Source: Serilophus lunatus
Lineage: Eukaryota > Chordata > Aves > Passeriformes > Eurylaimidae
Direction of reading: 5' to 3'
NCBI GenBank assembly: GCA_013399895.1
Contig: VXBA01004393.1
Location: forward strand, 789,238-853,237
Length of the DNA stretch: 64,000 nt
Position 1 is the stretch's first letter; each line of letters begins with the position of its first letter. A program made the translations under genes and the position numbers. This document shows, piece by piece, positions 12,301 through 22,029 of the stretch. The notes under the pieces are model-generated. The model did no database searches and was not told the DNA's origin. It worked only from the letters and a program-made list of their open reading frames with translations.

Positions 12301-15300
12301 AGAGTCATCATAACCAGGGGCTGAATGTCACCTCATAGTGAATGCCCACAGCCAGGTGTCATACAACACTGGCAAAATAAAATACTGGGTAACATTTAAT
12401 TAATTTAATACTGGGCAGTAAATAAGAATTTCCAGGAAAAAAAGAAAAAAGCACAGGCAAGTGCATTAAAGATACTGTGAGGTGTGGGTGTGGACAAATG
12501 GCTGTCACCCATGCAGCCTTAGTGCAGATGTTGCCTTCCTTTTGAGCTCTCAGCTCCCCAAGTTAATGTTGCTGCTATGTAGTTATTGTGTGTGATGCAC
12601 ATTTTTGTATCCATCTCCAGGTGTAATTATAACATCCAAGGGACTGCCCAAGACTCGGGGATCAGGAATTTACTTGGCATCTCCTAAGTCCCAAAGCTGA
12701 CAAACTCTTATTCTCCCCTGATGATTTCTAAAAGTGTAAATGTTGCTGAAAATGCATTGCTAGTTTATGGCAGTGAGGCTGTAAGGAGCAGAAAATGGCA
12801 GCAGTCAGAGCAGCTGAGCCTTCCACACAGAGGTTTCTGGAGGGTCCATAGGTCCCCTGCTCCTGTAGCATCTCCAGAAGCACCAGCAGGGGCGGCAGGA
12901 AGTCTGAAGCCTTTCAAATTTTCCCTTTGTCACCCATAATTACTCTCAGCAAGTTCTTGCTTGCTGTGACCAGAGGATATGAGCTCAGTGCTGATGGGTG
13001 AAACAGTCCTTCATGCCAAAAACGCCTTCAGAGCTATCTTCTCTTCCTCCAGCTACATCCGCTGCTACTACTGGGCAGTCAAAACCCTCATCACCATCGG
13101 GGGCCTGCCAGACCCCAAGACACTGTTTGAGATTGTCTTCCAGCTGCTGAACTACTTCACAGGAGTCTTTGCTTTCTCTGTCATGATAGGGCAGGTGAGT
13201 GGGAGTCATGGAGCTCTCCCAGTCTCAGGTGGGGATGGTTTTGGTGGAGTTGATCCATAGGTTTGCATCTCCAGCTTTGTTTTCCCCACGTGAGAACCTG
13301 CTCAGCATTGGTGCAATTCAGAAAGTAGTTGGCAGACGCTGCTGGGGCTCAGTTTACACACTCTAGACTGCTTAGTTCGAGTGATGGATAAGTGACAGCA
13401 ACTAAAACTTCTCTCCTATCTCTTCCATTCAGATGAGAGATGTGGTCGGTGCTGCTACTGCAGGGCAAACTTACTATCGGAGCTGCATGGACAGTACCAT
13501 TAAATACATGAACTTCTATAAAATTCCCAAAACTGTTCAGAACCGGGTGAAAACGTGGTATGAGTATACGTGGCATTCACAAGGCATGCTAGGTGAGATC
13601 CAGCCATTCCAAGGGTCAATGCTTGTCTCTTGTGTTTTACTGTGGTTGCTTTGCAGAGCTGAAATGTTGCTGTAAAATAGCACTGCAGTTTGGGAGCAGG
13701 GGGCTGGCTTGTTTTACTCTTCACTACAGGGGCTTGCCTGCCCACCTATAGAGTATATAGGCTGCCACTGAGTCACAGCACTTTGGTGACCCAGCATCAC
13801 CCACAGCACATTGAGTCCAACATCCCATGTGCTGGTCCCTGGAGAAGGCAATGAGTGATTTGATTGCTCTGGCAATCATGCTGGAGCATGTCCAGCAGCA
13901 AAACCACCATCTCACACTACCAGTAAGTCATTATGTAGGACCAGGACCTGTGTGCCCACCCTCTTGGTCAAGAAAGATGCTGGCTTGGGCTCAGTAATTT
14001 GTTTCTGAGAGCCATCAGGGCAGGGATAATTTGAAGGGTGGTTCTTCATCACCCTTGGGATTTAGACCTGCAGGTTGCTGGGTGGACAGAGACTGGATGA
14101 GACCATTCTGGGCGAACTGGCTCCTGCCCTCTGCCATCAGAATGTGGATTGTATTCCTACTGCCATGTCAAGGACATGCTCTCATATCAAGTGCTGAAAA
14201 CAGACAGTTTTCTGCTTTGTCTCACAGATGAGTCAGAGCTGCTGGTGCAGCTGCCAGATAAGATGAGGCTGGACATCGCCATTGACGTGAACTACAACAT
14301 CGTGAGCAAAGTGGCCCTTTTCCAGGTACGCTCTGCAGCACAGATTCTGGCAGAGCCTGCCATGCTGGCACAGTCTAACGATGCTGTTGGCTCTGTTTTG
14401 GCTCAGGGCTGTGACAGACAGATGATCTTTGACATGCTGAAGCGGCTCAGATCAGTGGTCTATCTGCCTAATGACTACGTGTGCAAGAAGGTAATGCTTG
14501 GGTGCCCTCCCATCTCTAGTGTTATGGACAGGCTGTGCAGGCTCCCAGGGAAAGCCAGGCCTGACCCATCATCCTGATGTCCAGCCACTTCACAGGGAGT
14601 GGGTTCAGAGCAAAATCTCCTTGGTTGCAGCTGGTCTTGTACAAAGACTGACCTCTTCTGCTGCAGCCATGAACAGCAGGAGAGTAGGGAAAAGCCTGTC
14701 AAGCTGGAGATTTTGGAATGCTTAGATGGTGCTTGGGAGTGAGCACCATCATGACAAAGAATTTTGGGATCTTTGGGAGGGCAGTATGGTCTTGGGAGTT
14801 TCCAGGAAAATGCTGGTTAGGGCATCCCTAAGGCCTCCCTCTTCACTGCAGGGAGAAATAGGCCGGGAGATGTACATTATCCAGGCGGGACAAGTGCAGG
14901 TGCTGGGGGGACCTGATGGCAAGTCCGTGCTGGTGACTCTGAAAGCTGGATCCGTGTTTGGAGAAATAAGGTGAGTGAAGCATTTTCAGGGAACCGAGGA
15001 AATACAGCTCATGGGCTCGTGGAGAGGAGGGTGGGAATGGGAGAATCAGCAGCACCACTATTCATCTTTATGATTAATTGAGCACTGGGCAGCAGCTGAT
15101 ACACAGATTATAGGTTTTTTTTCTTGGAGCTTTTCTGCTGTTTTTGTCATCATGTTTTCAGCCTGGGGAGCTGGTGGTGGTAAGCAGAGCTATATGGATG
15201 GAAGGATGGGAAAATGAATGAGAAAAGGTGTTTCATAAGAACAGTTCCACAGCCACTAATCCGCCGATTTTATGGGCATGTAAAATCCTGTACAAGTTCG

Positions 15301-17885
15301 CAACACAGGGATACTGCTGCCTCCCTCCAGCCCAGCAACCACTAGACTGCCATAAAAAGCAACATTTTACCCTTCAAACACACATATAATTTTTTTATAT
15401 AGTGCTCCATGCAAAGTTTCCCATCATTCTTTGGAAAATTCCATCGGGAGTGAAAATTAAACTTTGAGTACTCTGAAAGAGAGCGATGGAGACATGTGAA
15501 AGGAGATTTGAAGTTCTGCTGAGCCTGTGAACAGCTGCATTGACATCTTGTCTCTCTCAGCTTGCTGGCAGCAGGAGGGGGAAATCGCCGAACAGCAAAC
15601 GTTGTAGCTCATGGCTTCGCCAACCTTTTCATTTTGGAGAAGAAGGACTTGAACGAGATCTTGGTGCATTATCCAGAGTCTCAGAAGCTGCTGCGTAAGA
15701 AGGCCAAGTGCGTGTCAGGCTGCTGTTTAGCCTGTGGGGTTCTAAACACAATAGAATCTGGGTTTCAGAATCCCAGGGGGAGGTTTCTCTTTGAGCGAAG
15801 CCCTAGGAAAGCTCCTGCTGCGGGTACTGGGTTCCCAATCCCGGAGATTGCTCCCGCTGTTGTGAGAGCTGCTGTGCCTCGGCAGAGGGCACCAGTCCCT
15901 CGTCCCTGGGCTGGGGAGGCTGGGGGTGCCACAGACCTGCTGCGAACCTCCGCCACCAAAAGTGGGTGGAGCTGGGAAAACAAAAGTGGCCAAAGTGCTT
16001 TCGTCTAAAAATCTATTAAAATATTTGTTTTAGTTTTTAGCATTACTTAGATTTGTTATTCTGTCCTTCCTAAGGCATAAAAAATTTCCTGTCTTTTTAA
16101 AGCCTGTTTTTTCTGCACTATAAAATCAAGCTAATAGAACATCTCGGACTGACATCATCCCTCCTTTTCCTTGCTGCAGGAAAATGCTGAAAAGCAACAA
16201 CAAACCCAAAGATGAGAAAGGAGGACCTGTAGATCCGCTGATCATCCCCCCAAAAGCTGACACCCCCAAGCTCTTCAAGGCTGCCCTGGCTGCCACAGGG
16301 AGGAAGGGGGGCAAAGGGGCGCTGGCCCAGCTCCGCTGGAGGCTGAAGGAGCTGAAGGCAATGCAGGCAATGCAGGTCAGCTGGGGAGGATGGCAGTTCG
16401 GCTTTGCTTCATTAGATGCCAAGTCACTGCTCTCCCCTACGGGCTTCAGAGTTGTTAAGGGACCTTGAAAGAGTGAATTCAGATGATCAGGGTTTTATGT
16501 AGCATGGGCAGAATGGAAGGAGTGACCCAATATCTTACACAAGGCCTTGGGAGAATTCTGGTGTCCCACAGGATTTTGTTTTGCAACACGAAAGGGTACT
16601 TTTTGCTTAGCTATATTAAGCCTGAGTCGAAGTTCTAGCTGGGCTATAGCCATAGATGAACAAACATCTCTTCCATCCTGCAGAGACAGAGCCACTCATA
16701 ATTAATCAATGTGGCTGGCGAGAGAGGGCAATGCTGGCACTGAGCACCCACAGTCAATATGTCAAATCTTTCCCAGCACAGTTGGGGCAGAGGTCTCCAC
16801 AGCAGGCAACGCTGTCCTGCTAGCTCTGCATGAAATCCTCTGCTTTTTGTCACGAGCAGCTGAAAAAGGAATTGACCCTGCCCTTTTTATTTTCTTTTTT
16901 CTTCCAATCGTTTCAGTTAAACTTGAAACCAAAATTTCCTCTCTGTGCAGACCTTGTTGTTACTCTTCCCAGCATGGAACCGTGCTGACTATCACATCTG
17001 GACATGTAAAGGGAGGTGAAAGAGTAGCTGATAGGGGGTGCGCGGTGGCCTTGAGGCTGGGTAAACACCCGGGAGATACCAAGCATAGCAGCATTTCTGC
17101 AGCCCTTCACAGAGGCACAATGAAGCTTTCATACACTAATTCATAACCAGTTACTGGCAATGGGGAACCGGGGCACCACAGTGCCCATAGGGCAGTAGCA
17201 ACAAAGACCATCACTGAAGGGTGCACATTTTGAGAACTACCCCCAGTAAAGGGTTAGCAGGAGCCCACTGCTGGAAGGACATCCCTCTTCGTGGCACATC
17301 CTTAGGAGGGGTTTCTAAGGTTCCTCTCTAAAGGAAGACAGGGCAGTCTGGGGCTGCTCCCTCAAAACACCACTTCTGCCATGTTTGGCCAAAATCAGCC
17401 CCTCTTGATGCTTCAGGAGCAAAATGAGAGCTAGCGCACAAGGTGTGAGAAAGCTCTGTTGCACCCCTCTCTATGTGTTTTCCCAGAAATACAGAGCACG
17501 ATCCAGCTGCCCCTCTCACAAGGGGCATCTCTGGCAACAAACTGATATCCCAAAGCAGAGATCCTGTAGTGGAACCACAGAACACTTGCCTGGCTTTGGA
17601 CAGTACAAGCACCATGTTAGGGGTAGCGGGCTAAGGTTGATTTTGCCTTTTTTATTTGTTTTATTGCAGGGTTCCAGTTTCAGTCCAACCCCACCAAAAT
17701 CACCAGTGCACCAGAGATCACCTGTCACCTCCCACAAAGCACAAACCCACCTGGGAGAAGAAATATCCTCAGAATCTTCTGATCATTTAGTCACCGTTCG
17801 TGTGATTCCCACAGCACAAGAAGATGAGGAAATCCTTGCTGCTGAGATTTCAGAGAAAGAAGAAGAAAAAAAAGAAGATAAATGA
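1..17885 (+). CDS. CNGB1: CNGB1 gene, coding span (5' end outside window)
   Basis: Cyclic-nucleotide-gated channel beta-1 subunit. It joins CNGA1 in rod outer segments, and CNGA2/CNGA4 in olfactory cilia, to form the cGMP/cAMP-gated cation channel. The exons read, in order: a Lys/Glu-rich GARP-like part; an N-terminal calmodulin site (LQELVKLFKERTEKVKEKL); S1 to S6 with the beta-type pore TLITIGGLPDP, where Gly replaces the acidic residue of alpha subunits; the C-linker; the cyclic-nucleotide-binding domain with FGEIS and NRRTANV; and a basic C-terminal tail. From the ATG in exon D, 18 exons join in phase to 817 residues, close in length to the mammalian olfactory CNGB1b form. The Glu-rich exons A to C would belong to a long rod-type form whose start lies left of the window. 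Identity is certain from the channel core; the 5' exon structure is less certain. KIFC3 lies downstream on the same strand. Confidence 0.95.
302..383 (+). repeat. 82-nt uninterrupted homopurine run inside CNGB1 exon A
   Basis: Every base from 302 to 383 is A or G. The whole exon is purine-rich with rare C or T. It encodes K, E and R codons only. Such tracts are prone to length change and can form triplex (H-DNA) structures. Confidence 0.95.
391..2020 (+). other. CNGB1: CNGB1 intron after exon A
   Basis: No exon is recognised here. Positions about 480-830 are clearly richer in GC and CpG than the AT-rich remainder (for example the CCCCGCGGGTCCGGCGACTCGG stretch near 727-748) and are open in several frames on both strands because of composition. 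An unrecognised exon or internal promoter there cannot be excluded. The rest is AT-rich with short A runs near 1375. Confidence 0.5.
2021..2144 (+). CDS. CNGB1: CNGB1 candidate exon B
   Basis: A strong pyrimidine tract and CAG precede 2021, and a GTACAG donor starts at 2145. The first base completes the split codon of exon A, giving Glu-Ser-Leu-Leu, and the frame stays open through FEQLEEAEISNLEG. A second acceptor (CTGCTAG, exon start 2048) keeps the same phase and would drop nine residues. The exon ends on a codon boundary. It is acidic like its neighbours, but I recognise no conserved motif. Confidence 0.5.
2479..2521 (+). CDS. CNGB1: CNGB1 candidate exon C (short acidic exon)
   Basis: TTTTGAAG precedes 2479 and a GTATAA donor starts at 2522. 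It reads VEEETAEAAETNAE in phase with exon B and echoes the EEEETAE end of exon A. It ends one base (G) into a codon. That fits exon E directly (giving Gly-Asn-Tyr-Pro) but cannot enter exon D without in-frame stops. Confidence 0.5.
2691..2722. repeat. Perfect 2 x 16-bp tandem repeat
   Basis: The unit CATCCCATGGGCACAG occurs twice head to tail in the CNGB1 intron after exon C. No function is seen. Confidence 0.9.
3121..3366 (+). mobile_element. CR1 LINE 3' fragment
   Basis: This matches the remembered 3' end of avian CR1: AGGAAGAAATTCTTTATTGTG, then GGGTGGTGAGACACTGGAAC, GTTGCCCAGGGAGG, GGATGCCCCAACCCTGG, GGCCAGGTTGGATAAGGCC and TTGAGCAGCCTGGTC, ending near GGTTCTATGG. It is a 5'-truncated, non-coding relic in an intron of CNGB1, about 140 bp upstream of exon D. 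Confidence 0.9.
3551..3773 (+). CDS. CNGB1: CNGB1 exon D, candidate first coding exon of a short isoform
   Basis: An ATG in strong context (A at -3, G at +4) opens MARRARDVELDRLVHD and runs to a GTATTA donor at 3774. The exon ends with G of a Gly codon completed by exon E. Upstream in the same frame are TGA (3527-3529) and TAG (3536-3538), so the open frame starts inside this exon. A TTTTATTGCAG acceptor at 3503 would make 3504-3550 5' UTR if an upstream non-coding exon exists. The exon is unusually rich in CpG. In mammals a separate promoter yields the olfactory CNGB1b form without GARP; exon D would suit that role. Alternative: an internal exon entered at 3539 or 3547 using weak acceptors. 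Confidence 0.7.
5084..5216 (+). CDS. CNGB1: CNGB1 exon E
   Basis: The acceptor is GGACCAG at 5083 and the donor GTATGG at 5217. GT completes the Gly codon from exon C or D, then NYPTVEIKDVDSRGD follows. It ends AG, completed by exon F. This is linker sequence between the N-terminal region and the calmodulin site, and no motif is recognised. Confidence 0.8.
5682..5834 (+). mobile_element. CR1 LINE 3' fragment
   Basis: It contains GGATGCCCCATCCCTGGAAG, TTCAAGGCCTGGTCGGATGG, GGCTTTGAGCAACCTG and the terminal CTTCCAAACCAAATCATTC followed by ATTCTATG, the hallmark CR1 3' end. It is a 5'-truncated relic in the CNGB1 intron between exons E and F. Confidence 0.92.
7194..7265 (+). CDS. CNGB1: CNGB1 exon F
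   Basis: The acceptor TTTGTGTCTGCAG ends at 7193 and the donor GTGCGT starts at 7266. It reads RKRLAPEDGLEDQALGWDEE, a short charged linker, and enters and leaves after the second base of a codon, in phase with exons E and G. Confidence 0.8.
8193..8317 (+). mobile_element. CR1 LINE 3' fragment
   Basis: It reads GTTCAAGGCCGGGTTGGACA, GGAGCAACCTGACCTAGTGG and, at the end, two copies of GATTCTATG. This very short CR1 relic ends only about 53 bp before the acceptor of CNGB1 exon G. Confidence 0.9.
8371..8519 (+). CDS. CNGB1: CNGB1 exon G, N-terminal calmodulin-binding site
   Basis: The acceptor CTCCCCACAG ends at 8370 and the donor GTGAGT starts at 8520. It encodes LQELVKLFKERTEKVKEKL, the conserved amphipathic calmodulin-binding helix of CNGB1 that mediates Ca2+/calmodulin inhibition of the rod channel, followed by DPDVSSDDESP, acidic as in mammals. 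Confidence 0.95.
8678..8857 (+). CDS. CNGB1: CNGB1 exon H, pre-S1 region
   Basis: An Ala/Pro-rich start (PAKPAPAAAPVPPP) leads into HYCEMLCCTFKYQPWMDR and YQFPSSIDPLT, the conserved cytoplasmic segment just before S1 with its Cys pairs. The donor is GTGAGT at 8858. Confidence 0.95.
9575..9783 (+). CDS. CNGB1: CNGB1 exon I, S1 and S2
   Basis: It encodes S1 (MYVLWLFFVVMAWNWNCWL) and S2 (WLLVDYLCDLIYLLDILVF), then QTRLQFVQGGDII. The acceptor is GTGTACAG at 9574 and the donor GTGAGT at 9784. It ends on a codon boundary. Confidence 0.97.
10614..10664 (+). CDS. CNGB1: CNGB1 exon J, S2-S3 loop
   Basis: A 51-bp exon, TDKKAMKENYLQSQRFK, flanked by CCCAACCAG and a rather weak donor GTTTGC. Both ends fall on codon boundaries. 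Confidence 0.93.
10774..10860 (+). CDS. CNGB1: CNGB1 exon K, S3 and start of S4
   Basis: It encodes MDVICLLPLDFFYFKVGVNP then LLRFPRCLK. The acceptor is GGATTTCAG and the donor GTGAGT. It is 29 whole codons. Confidence 0.95.
11200..11264 (+). CDS. CNGB1: CNGB1 exon L, S4 region
   Basis: It encodes YMAFFEFNNRLEAILTKAYI, the S4 and S4-S5 segment of a CNG beta subunit. The acceptor is CTTCTCTCAG, the donor GTGAGG. It ends two bases into an Arg codon. Confidence 0.95.
11666..11788 (+). CDS. CNGB1: CNGB1 exon M, S5 and turret
   Basis: It encodes VIRTTAYLLYSLHVNSCLYY (S5) and ASAYEGLGSTTWVYDGEGN. The acceptor follows a T-rich tract (TTTTTTTCCAG), the donor is GTACAA. It ends two bases into a Ser codon. 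Confidence 0.95.
13053..13194 (+). CDS. CNGB1: CNGB1 exon N, pore and S6
   Basis: It encodes YIRCYYWAVKTLITIGGLPD then QLLNYFTGVFAFSVMIGQ (S6). The pore has Gly-Gly where CNG alpha subunits carry a conserved acidic residue, the mark of a beta subunit that tunes but does not form channels alone. The donor is GTGAGT at 13195. Confidence 0.97.
13433..13592 (+). CDS. CNGB1: CNGB1 exon O, C-linker first part
   Basis: It encodes MRDVVGAATAGQTYYRSCMD and YMNFYKIPKTVQNRVKTWYE, the A'-B' helices of the C-linker that couple ligand binding to the gate. The donor is GTGAGA. It ends one base into an Asp codon. Confidence 0.97.
14228..14325 (+). CDS. CNGB1: CNGB1 exon P, C-linker second part
   Basis: It encodes DESELLVQLPDKMRLDIAID and YNIVSKVALFQ. 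The acceptor is TTGTCTCACAG, the donor GTACGC. Phases fit exons O and Q. Confidence 0.96.
14407..14490 (+). CDS. CNGB1: CNGB1 exon Q
   Basis: It encodes GCDRQMIFDMLKRLRSVVYL and NDYVCKK, the end of the C-linker and start of the nucleotide-binding domain. It is 28 whole codons. The donor is GTAATG. Confidence 0.96.
14852..14970 (+). CDS. CNGB1: CNGB1 exon R, cyclic-nucleotide-binding domain
   Basis: It encodes GEIGREMYIIQAGQVQVLGG and KSVLVTLKAGSVFGEIS, the beta-roll and the start of the phosphate-binding cassette. The acceptor is CTTCACTGCAG, the donor GTGAGT. Confidence 0.97.
15561..15707 (+). CDS. CNGB1: CNGB1 exon S, end of nucleotide-binding domain
   Basis: It encodes LLAAGGGNRRTANVVAHGFA, with the NRRTA cassette that contacts cyclic nucleotide, then LFILEKKDLNEILVHYPESQ and KLLRKKA. 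The donor is GTGCGT at 15708. It ends two bases into a Lys codon. Confidence 0.97.
16180..16375 (+). CDS. CNGB1: CNGB1 exon T, basic tail
   Basis: It encodes KKMLKSNNKPKDEKGG, PPKADTPKLFKAAL and LAQLRWRLKELKAMQAMQ, matching the mammalian region after the nucleotide-binding domain that holds a second calmodulin-contact segment. The acceptor is TTGCTGCAG, the donor GTCAGC. Confidence 0.95.
17670..17885 (+). CDS. CNGB1: CNGB1 exon U, C-terminus and stop
   Basis: The acceptor TTTTATTGCAG ends at 17669. It encodes a Ser/Pro-rich start (GSSFSPTPPKSPVHQ), then LVTVRVIPTAQEDEEIL and an acidic-basic end SEKEEEKKEDK before TGA at 17883. It is shorter and less Pro-rich than the mammalian tail, but position and the VRV...EE pattern agree. 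Confidence 0.9.
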   Translation, partial: GSSFSPTPPKSPVHQRSPVTSHKAQTHLGEEISSESSDHLVTVRVIPTAQEDEEILAAEISEKEEEKKEDK

Positions 17886-19932
17886 AACAGCAGCAGGTCT
17901 TGGGGCAGGCATAGGAGTCAGGCACATGCCTGAGGTAGCAGATTTTTGCTGTTAATGACTTCGATGTAGTGGCTGTAGGCTTCGCTATGTGCTGTGGGTA
18001 AGATCTGCCTCTCCTTTCTGTCCAGACCCTCATTCAATGCTGATAAAACCCTCTGCCATATGACCCAGAACCATGCAAGGTTTCCATGCTTGCAGATCAA
18101 TTTTTATTGAGCATCTTTATGAATTTCCCACTTAATCTCAGGCCAGCCCTCTTGCTTTGAAATGCAGCCTTATGGAGGGAGAGCTATGGAAGAAATTACT
18201 TTTATGGCTCTGGATGGTTAATGAGTGTTAGGATAAAGCGTGAAGAGTTATTCACCTCTGACAGCTGAGTCACAGCTCGGCTAGAAACAGCCATGGAGAA
18301 AAAATAACAAGGTTTCTCTGTTGGGCTCAAGGTTGACAGCAGCAGTGGGGAGTGATTCACCCGAAAAGGATGCGGACTATGCTCACAAGTCAAGCATGGA
18401 ACAAATCACACTGTCACAAGAATGCCAAGGTCTGTCCTCCAGTGCAGAGATTGCAAGGTGCTTGAGGTCCCTGAGTGGTGACAAGGCCACCTTGGTTTGC
18501 CACTGGGAAGAGTTCCTGGCAGCAATCTACCCCAAGAAGGCGGTCGGCTCTCCATCGCTGCAGGCTTTTATGGAGAGATTTGATAAGCACCTTTCAGGGA
18601 TGGAGCAGCACAGTCCTGGATGAAGCGTTCCCAGAGTTCCTTTCCAGCCCTGGATTTCCATAGGTGCACCAACCTGCCACTGCTGGGAGGGATAAACAGA
18701 GAGCAGGGGGAAAAGCTGAGTTGGTTTCCAGCTGTGAAGGGAAAGAAATGCAGCAAGTGCTCTTTCCTCTCAGACAGTGTTTTCAGAGTCAGTTCAGGGT
18801 CTGTAACACACAAGAAACTCTGCACAAGTGTACAGATGCTCCCCTGCAGTCATTGCTGGACCTTGATGACATTCGCATTTCCAGCAGCCAATTTCCAGCC
18901 CTTCAGTCACTTGTTTGGCTCTTGGCCACATTTCCCATGGAGAAGCCACTCTGGAACTGCTCATCACTTAAACAGGGTGCTTGTGAAAGCACTCTCCCAG
19001 CTGTGCTGGGACTGGGCACTGGAAGGGAAGTGGAACATCTGATTAGCAGCCAGTACATCCAGCTGATGGCTCAAGGTGTCTGACCTTCTCCCAGCACCAC
19101 CATGTCCTCATCTTCCTTAAGCCCAGCACCAACCACGGCCAGCTGCTGGCGAGCTGAGAAGTGGTGAGAAGCAGTGGCTGAGATGGCATCAGGTGAGGTG
19201 TTGCAGATCCTTCCCAAGTTTTTGGCTGGCCACATTCCCACAGCACTGCAAGTTCCATCGAGAGAGGAGACAGTTTCCATCCTCTGGAGCACAAGCTGGG
19301 GCAGATTTTGCTTCAGGGAACAGCCCCATCACCACAACCAAGGGACTTCTCAGGTGTTCAGCAAATACTGTGAGCAGTGCTGCAGGTTCCACAGGTCTGG
19401 CTGTGAGACAGCTGGGCTGGTCATGAAGGGTGTCAGCACCGGCGTCACCGCCATGGGTCATCCCTCTTCCCATCAGCAGCCTGGGGCTGATCTTCGCCTC
19501 CTTAGGGATCTTCTTTCGTTGCTTTTTTTTAGCTCCTCTTTTGCAAAATGGATGGCAGAAAAAACCCCCAGAATAGATGTTACCATTAATTCACAATGAC
19601 TTGTTTTCCTTTAAGCAAATTTCATGAGCTCCACGGTCCTGCAGAAGGGTCTGAAGCCACCACTGCCCTTCACATTGCAGGAGACAGGCTGCACTCACCC
19701 AAACTTCCCTGAATATTTCTTGCCCTCAGTCATTTGCAGGTGGTTTCCTGCTGGGTAAAAGGTTCTGGTAGGGACTGCAAAGTACTTTTTCAGTCTATAA
19801 ATACTTATATAATCAAACCAGGAAACGTGCAAAACTGGGGCTCTGATTTGCTGCTATGATTTGATACAGTTTAGAAAAAGCATTTAAATAAATGCTGTAA
19901 TGTTTTTCATAATTCGCTGTATCTACAATAAA
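17886..19932 (+). other. CNGB1: CNGB1 3' UTR / 3' flank (extent uncertain)
   Basis: I see no early AATAAA after the stop. The first canonical signals are at 19887-19892 and 19927-19932, so the 3' UTR may be about 2 kb long, or a variant signal may be used earlier. Two open frames here (18321-18623 and 18664-19083) resemble no family I know. Confidence 0.4.
19887..19932 (+). terminator. CNGB1: Candidate CNGB1 poly(A) signals
   Basis: Two AATAAA hexamers (19887-19892 and 19927-19932) in an AT-rich setting downstream of the CNGB1 stop, followed by a T-rich tract. They are the first canonical signals after the stop, which is the only support. Confidence 0.4.
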
Positions 19933-20883
19933 CACCATGTAGATTACTGTTCATTTACTGTGGAATTATTCCAACATTCCAGTTGTTTTACACACAGAAT
20001 TTTTCTCACTTTTTTGCTCACTGAAGCACTGACAGAGCCACAAAGTCCTCACATGGAGTTCACAGATTTTCCAATAAATAATTTAGAGTCTCAGAGGTCA
20101 CGTAATACTGGTGGAAGAACAGCAATTTTTATTTTAATCACTAGTAGAGGAAAAAATCTTTCTTAAATGGCCAACATTGCATGCAGCATGAGATGGATAC
20201 ACAACTGGTAATTCTGGAACCACGGGGAGATCTGAAATTATCCTTCTCTGTGTTCTCTGGAGGGATTATTCTGCAGGTAATAATTAAGGTCAAGGTAGAG
20301 TTGGGCTTACGGGCTGGGCTGGGGAGTTGAGCTCAGGTCTATTTGCTGTGCAGGACTATTTAGAGATGACAGGGAGGGTAAAGAAACTTTACCGCCTCTT
20401 GGTTAGGGGGTTGCTATAAATTTTCTTTCTGCTGAATTTTGTAATTCCATTCATTTACCAGCTTTGCTGTATTTGCAATGGGCTTCTTTGTATTCCTTCC
20501 AATAAATATCTTGCAGTGCCCACTTATCACTTAGTGTCCCCTACAACTGCCCTTGGAACGTTCCTGATGGATTTGGTAATGCTCCATGTACCTTTACTGC
20601 GTTTCTTATTAGCTTTTTCTCCTTCCACTTGATGTCCTTAAGTCTTGGGTCGATCTGATATGAGATCCTCTAATAAAATGAATGCAGTACTTGGGGGATC
20701 TTGCAGGGCAGCTGCTTATTGCCATAGAAACCAGGTTTTCTTGCAGTAATATTTTAGATTTTAGCTGTTGCTTTTTAGTGAAATAAGTGGAATAAAGAAC
20801 TGCTGGAGGAGGAGGCAGAGCTTGCTGTTGGAGCTGTCGGAATGTGATAGGTTTTGCCTCACAAGTAGCATCTTTACTGGAGG

Positions 20884-20900
20884 ATATATATATATATATA
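20884..20900. repeat. (AT)n microsatellite
   Basis: A run of alternating A and T, 17 bases long, inside a longer AT-rich stretch that continues to about 20935. Confidence 0.9.
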
Positions 20901-22029
20901 AAAACTATTAAAAAAGCATATATATACTTTTTATAATGGAAATGTATTCCTATTCCTTGTGGCCTGCGCCATTATGTCTTTCAGAGAACTGATACTGATT
21001 CAATGCTCTGTATGAAGTTAGAGAAGACAAATGTCTCCCATTAAAAGGATCAGCCTACAGAAGGAATAGTACAACCCACCACAGACATCTGACAGTGGAG
21101 GAAGTTGTTTTCCTCTGAGTAGAAACAGGGCAGGTAGCTTCTCTGTATTTATAGCCAGAGCAATCTTTTAAAAAGATTAAGTGCAATTGCAGGTTAATCG
21201 CTGATAAGGTTGTAATGAAAGTAAAAGCAAATAAGCAGGTTTTGGGATTAGAGTCAGGTCTAGAAAGAAATTGAAGGATAAATCGAAAGCCCAGTTAAAT
21301 AGTGTTTAATTAGAAAGGACGAAATAAAATTAAGCACTTTAACCTTGAAACCTGCAGACCTTAACAAGCAGGACACACTCTTAGTTCAGGGAACAGTCTA
21401 CAACACACTTTTTCTGCTTACATATACATTTTTTCCTTTGCATAGCTCTGCTTCGAGTCATGGTTGCATAAAAATCCCCGTGAATCCCTTTTACCTTCCT
21501 CTAAAATGGAGCTAATACAAGTCTGATTTTCTCTGTTCTGAGCACACAGCTCCTTTTAAGTACAGTAATGGTCCCACTGGAGTTAACACTCTGAAAAACA
21601 GGCAGACTACCATTTGGAAAGGGGTCACACAGAGGTTCACAAGACCACAGATGCTCATACCAATGTTTATTAACAGCAGCTTGGGCTGAGGTCGGGCTTG
21701 ATGACCATTTTCCTTTTCTCATTCTTTCCTCATTTAGCCATTTTCATTTTGGGATCAAACTTGCCCACTTTAGTTCATGCCCTGGAGTGAATGTCTTAGG
21801 GACATCTGTGTAATATCACTGAGCTGGGTTTGAGTCATCTGAAGACGTGAAGCCTAGACACTTACGTTATTTCATGCAGTTTTTCCTGCAAAAGCAGAAG
21901 TCACTTGCTTCATGAAAAGAGCTGGAAGTCAAACACTTGAAAGTCTTAAAACTGTTTTCTTGAATAAATTGGAAGGAATCTGAGAAGAAATGTAAATAAC
22001 TGGAGAAGTGAGATAAGTTAGGTTGTGAG

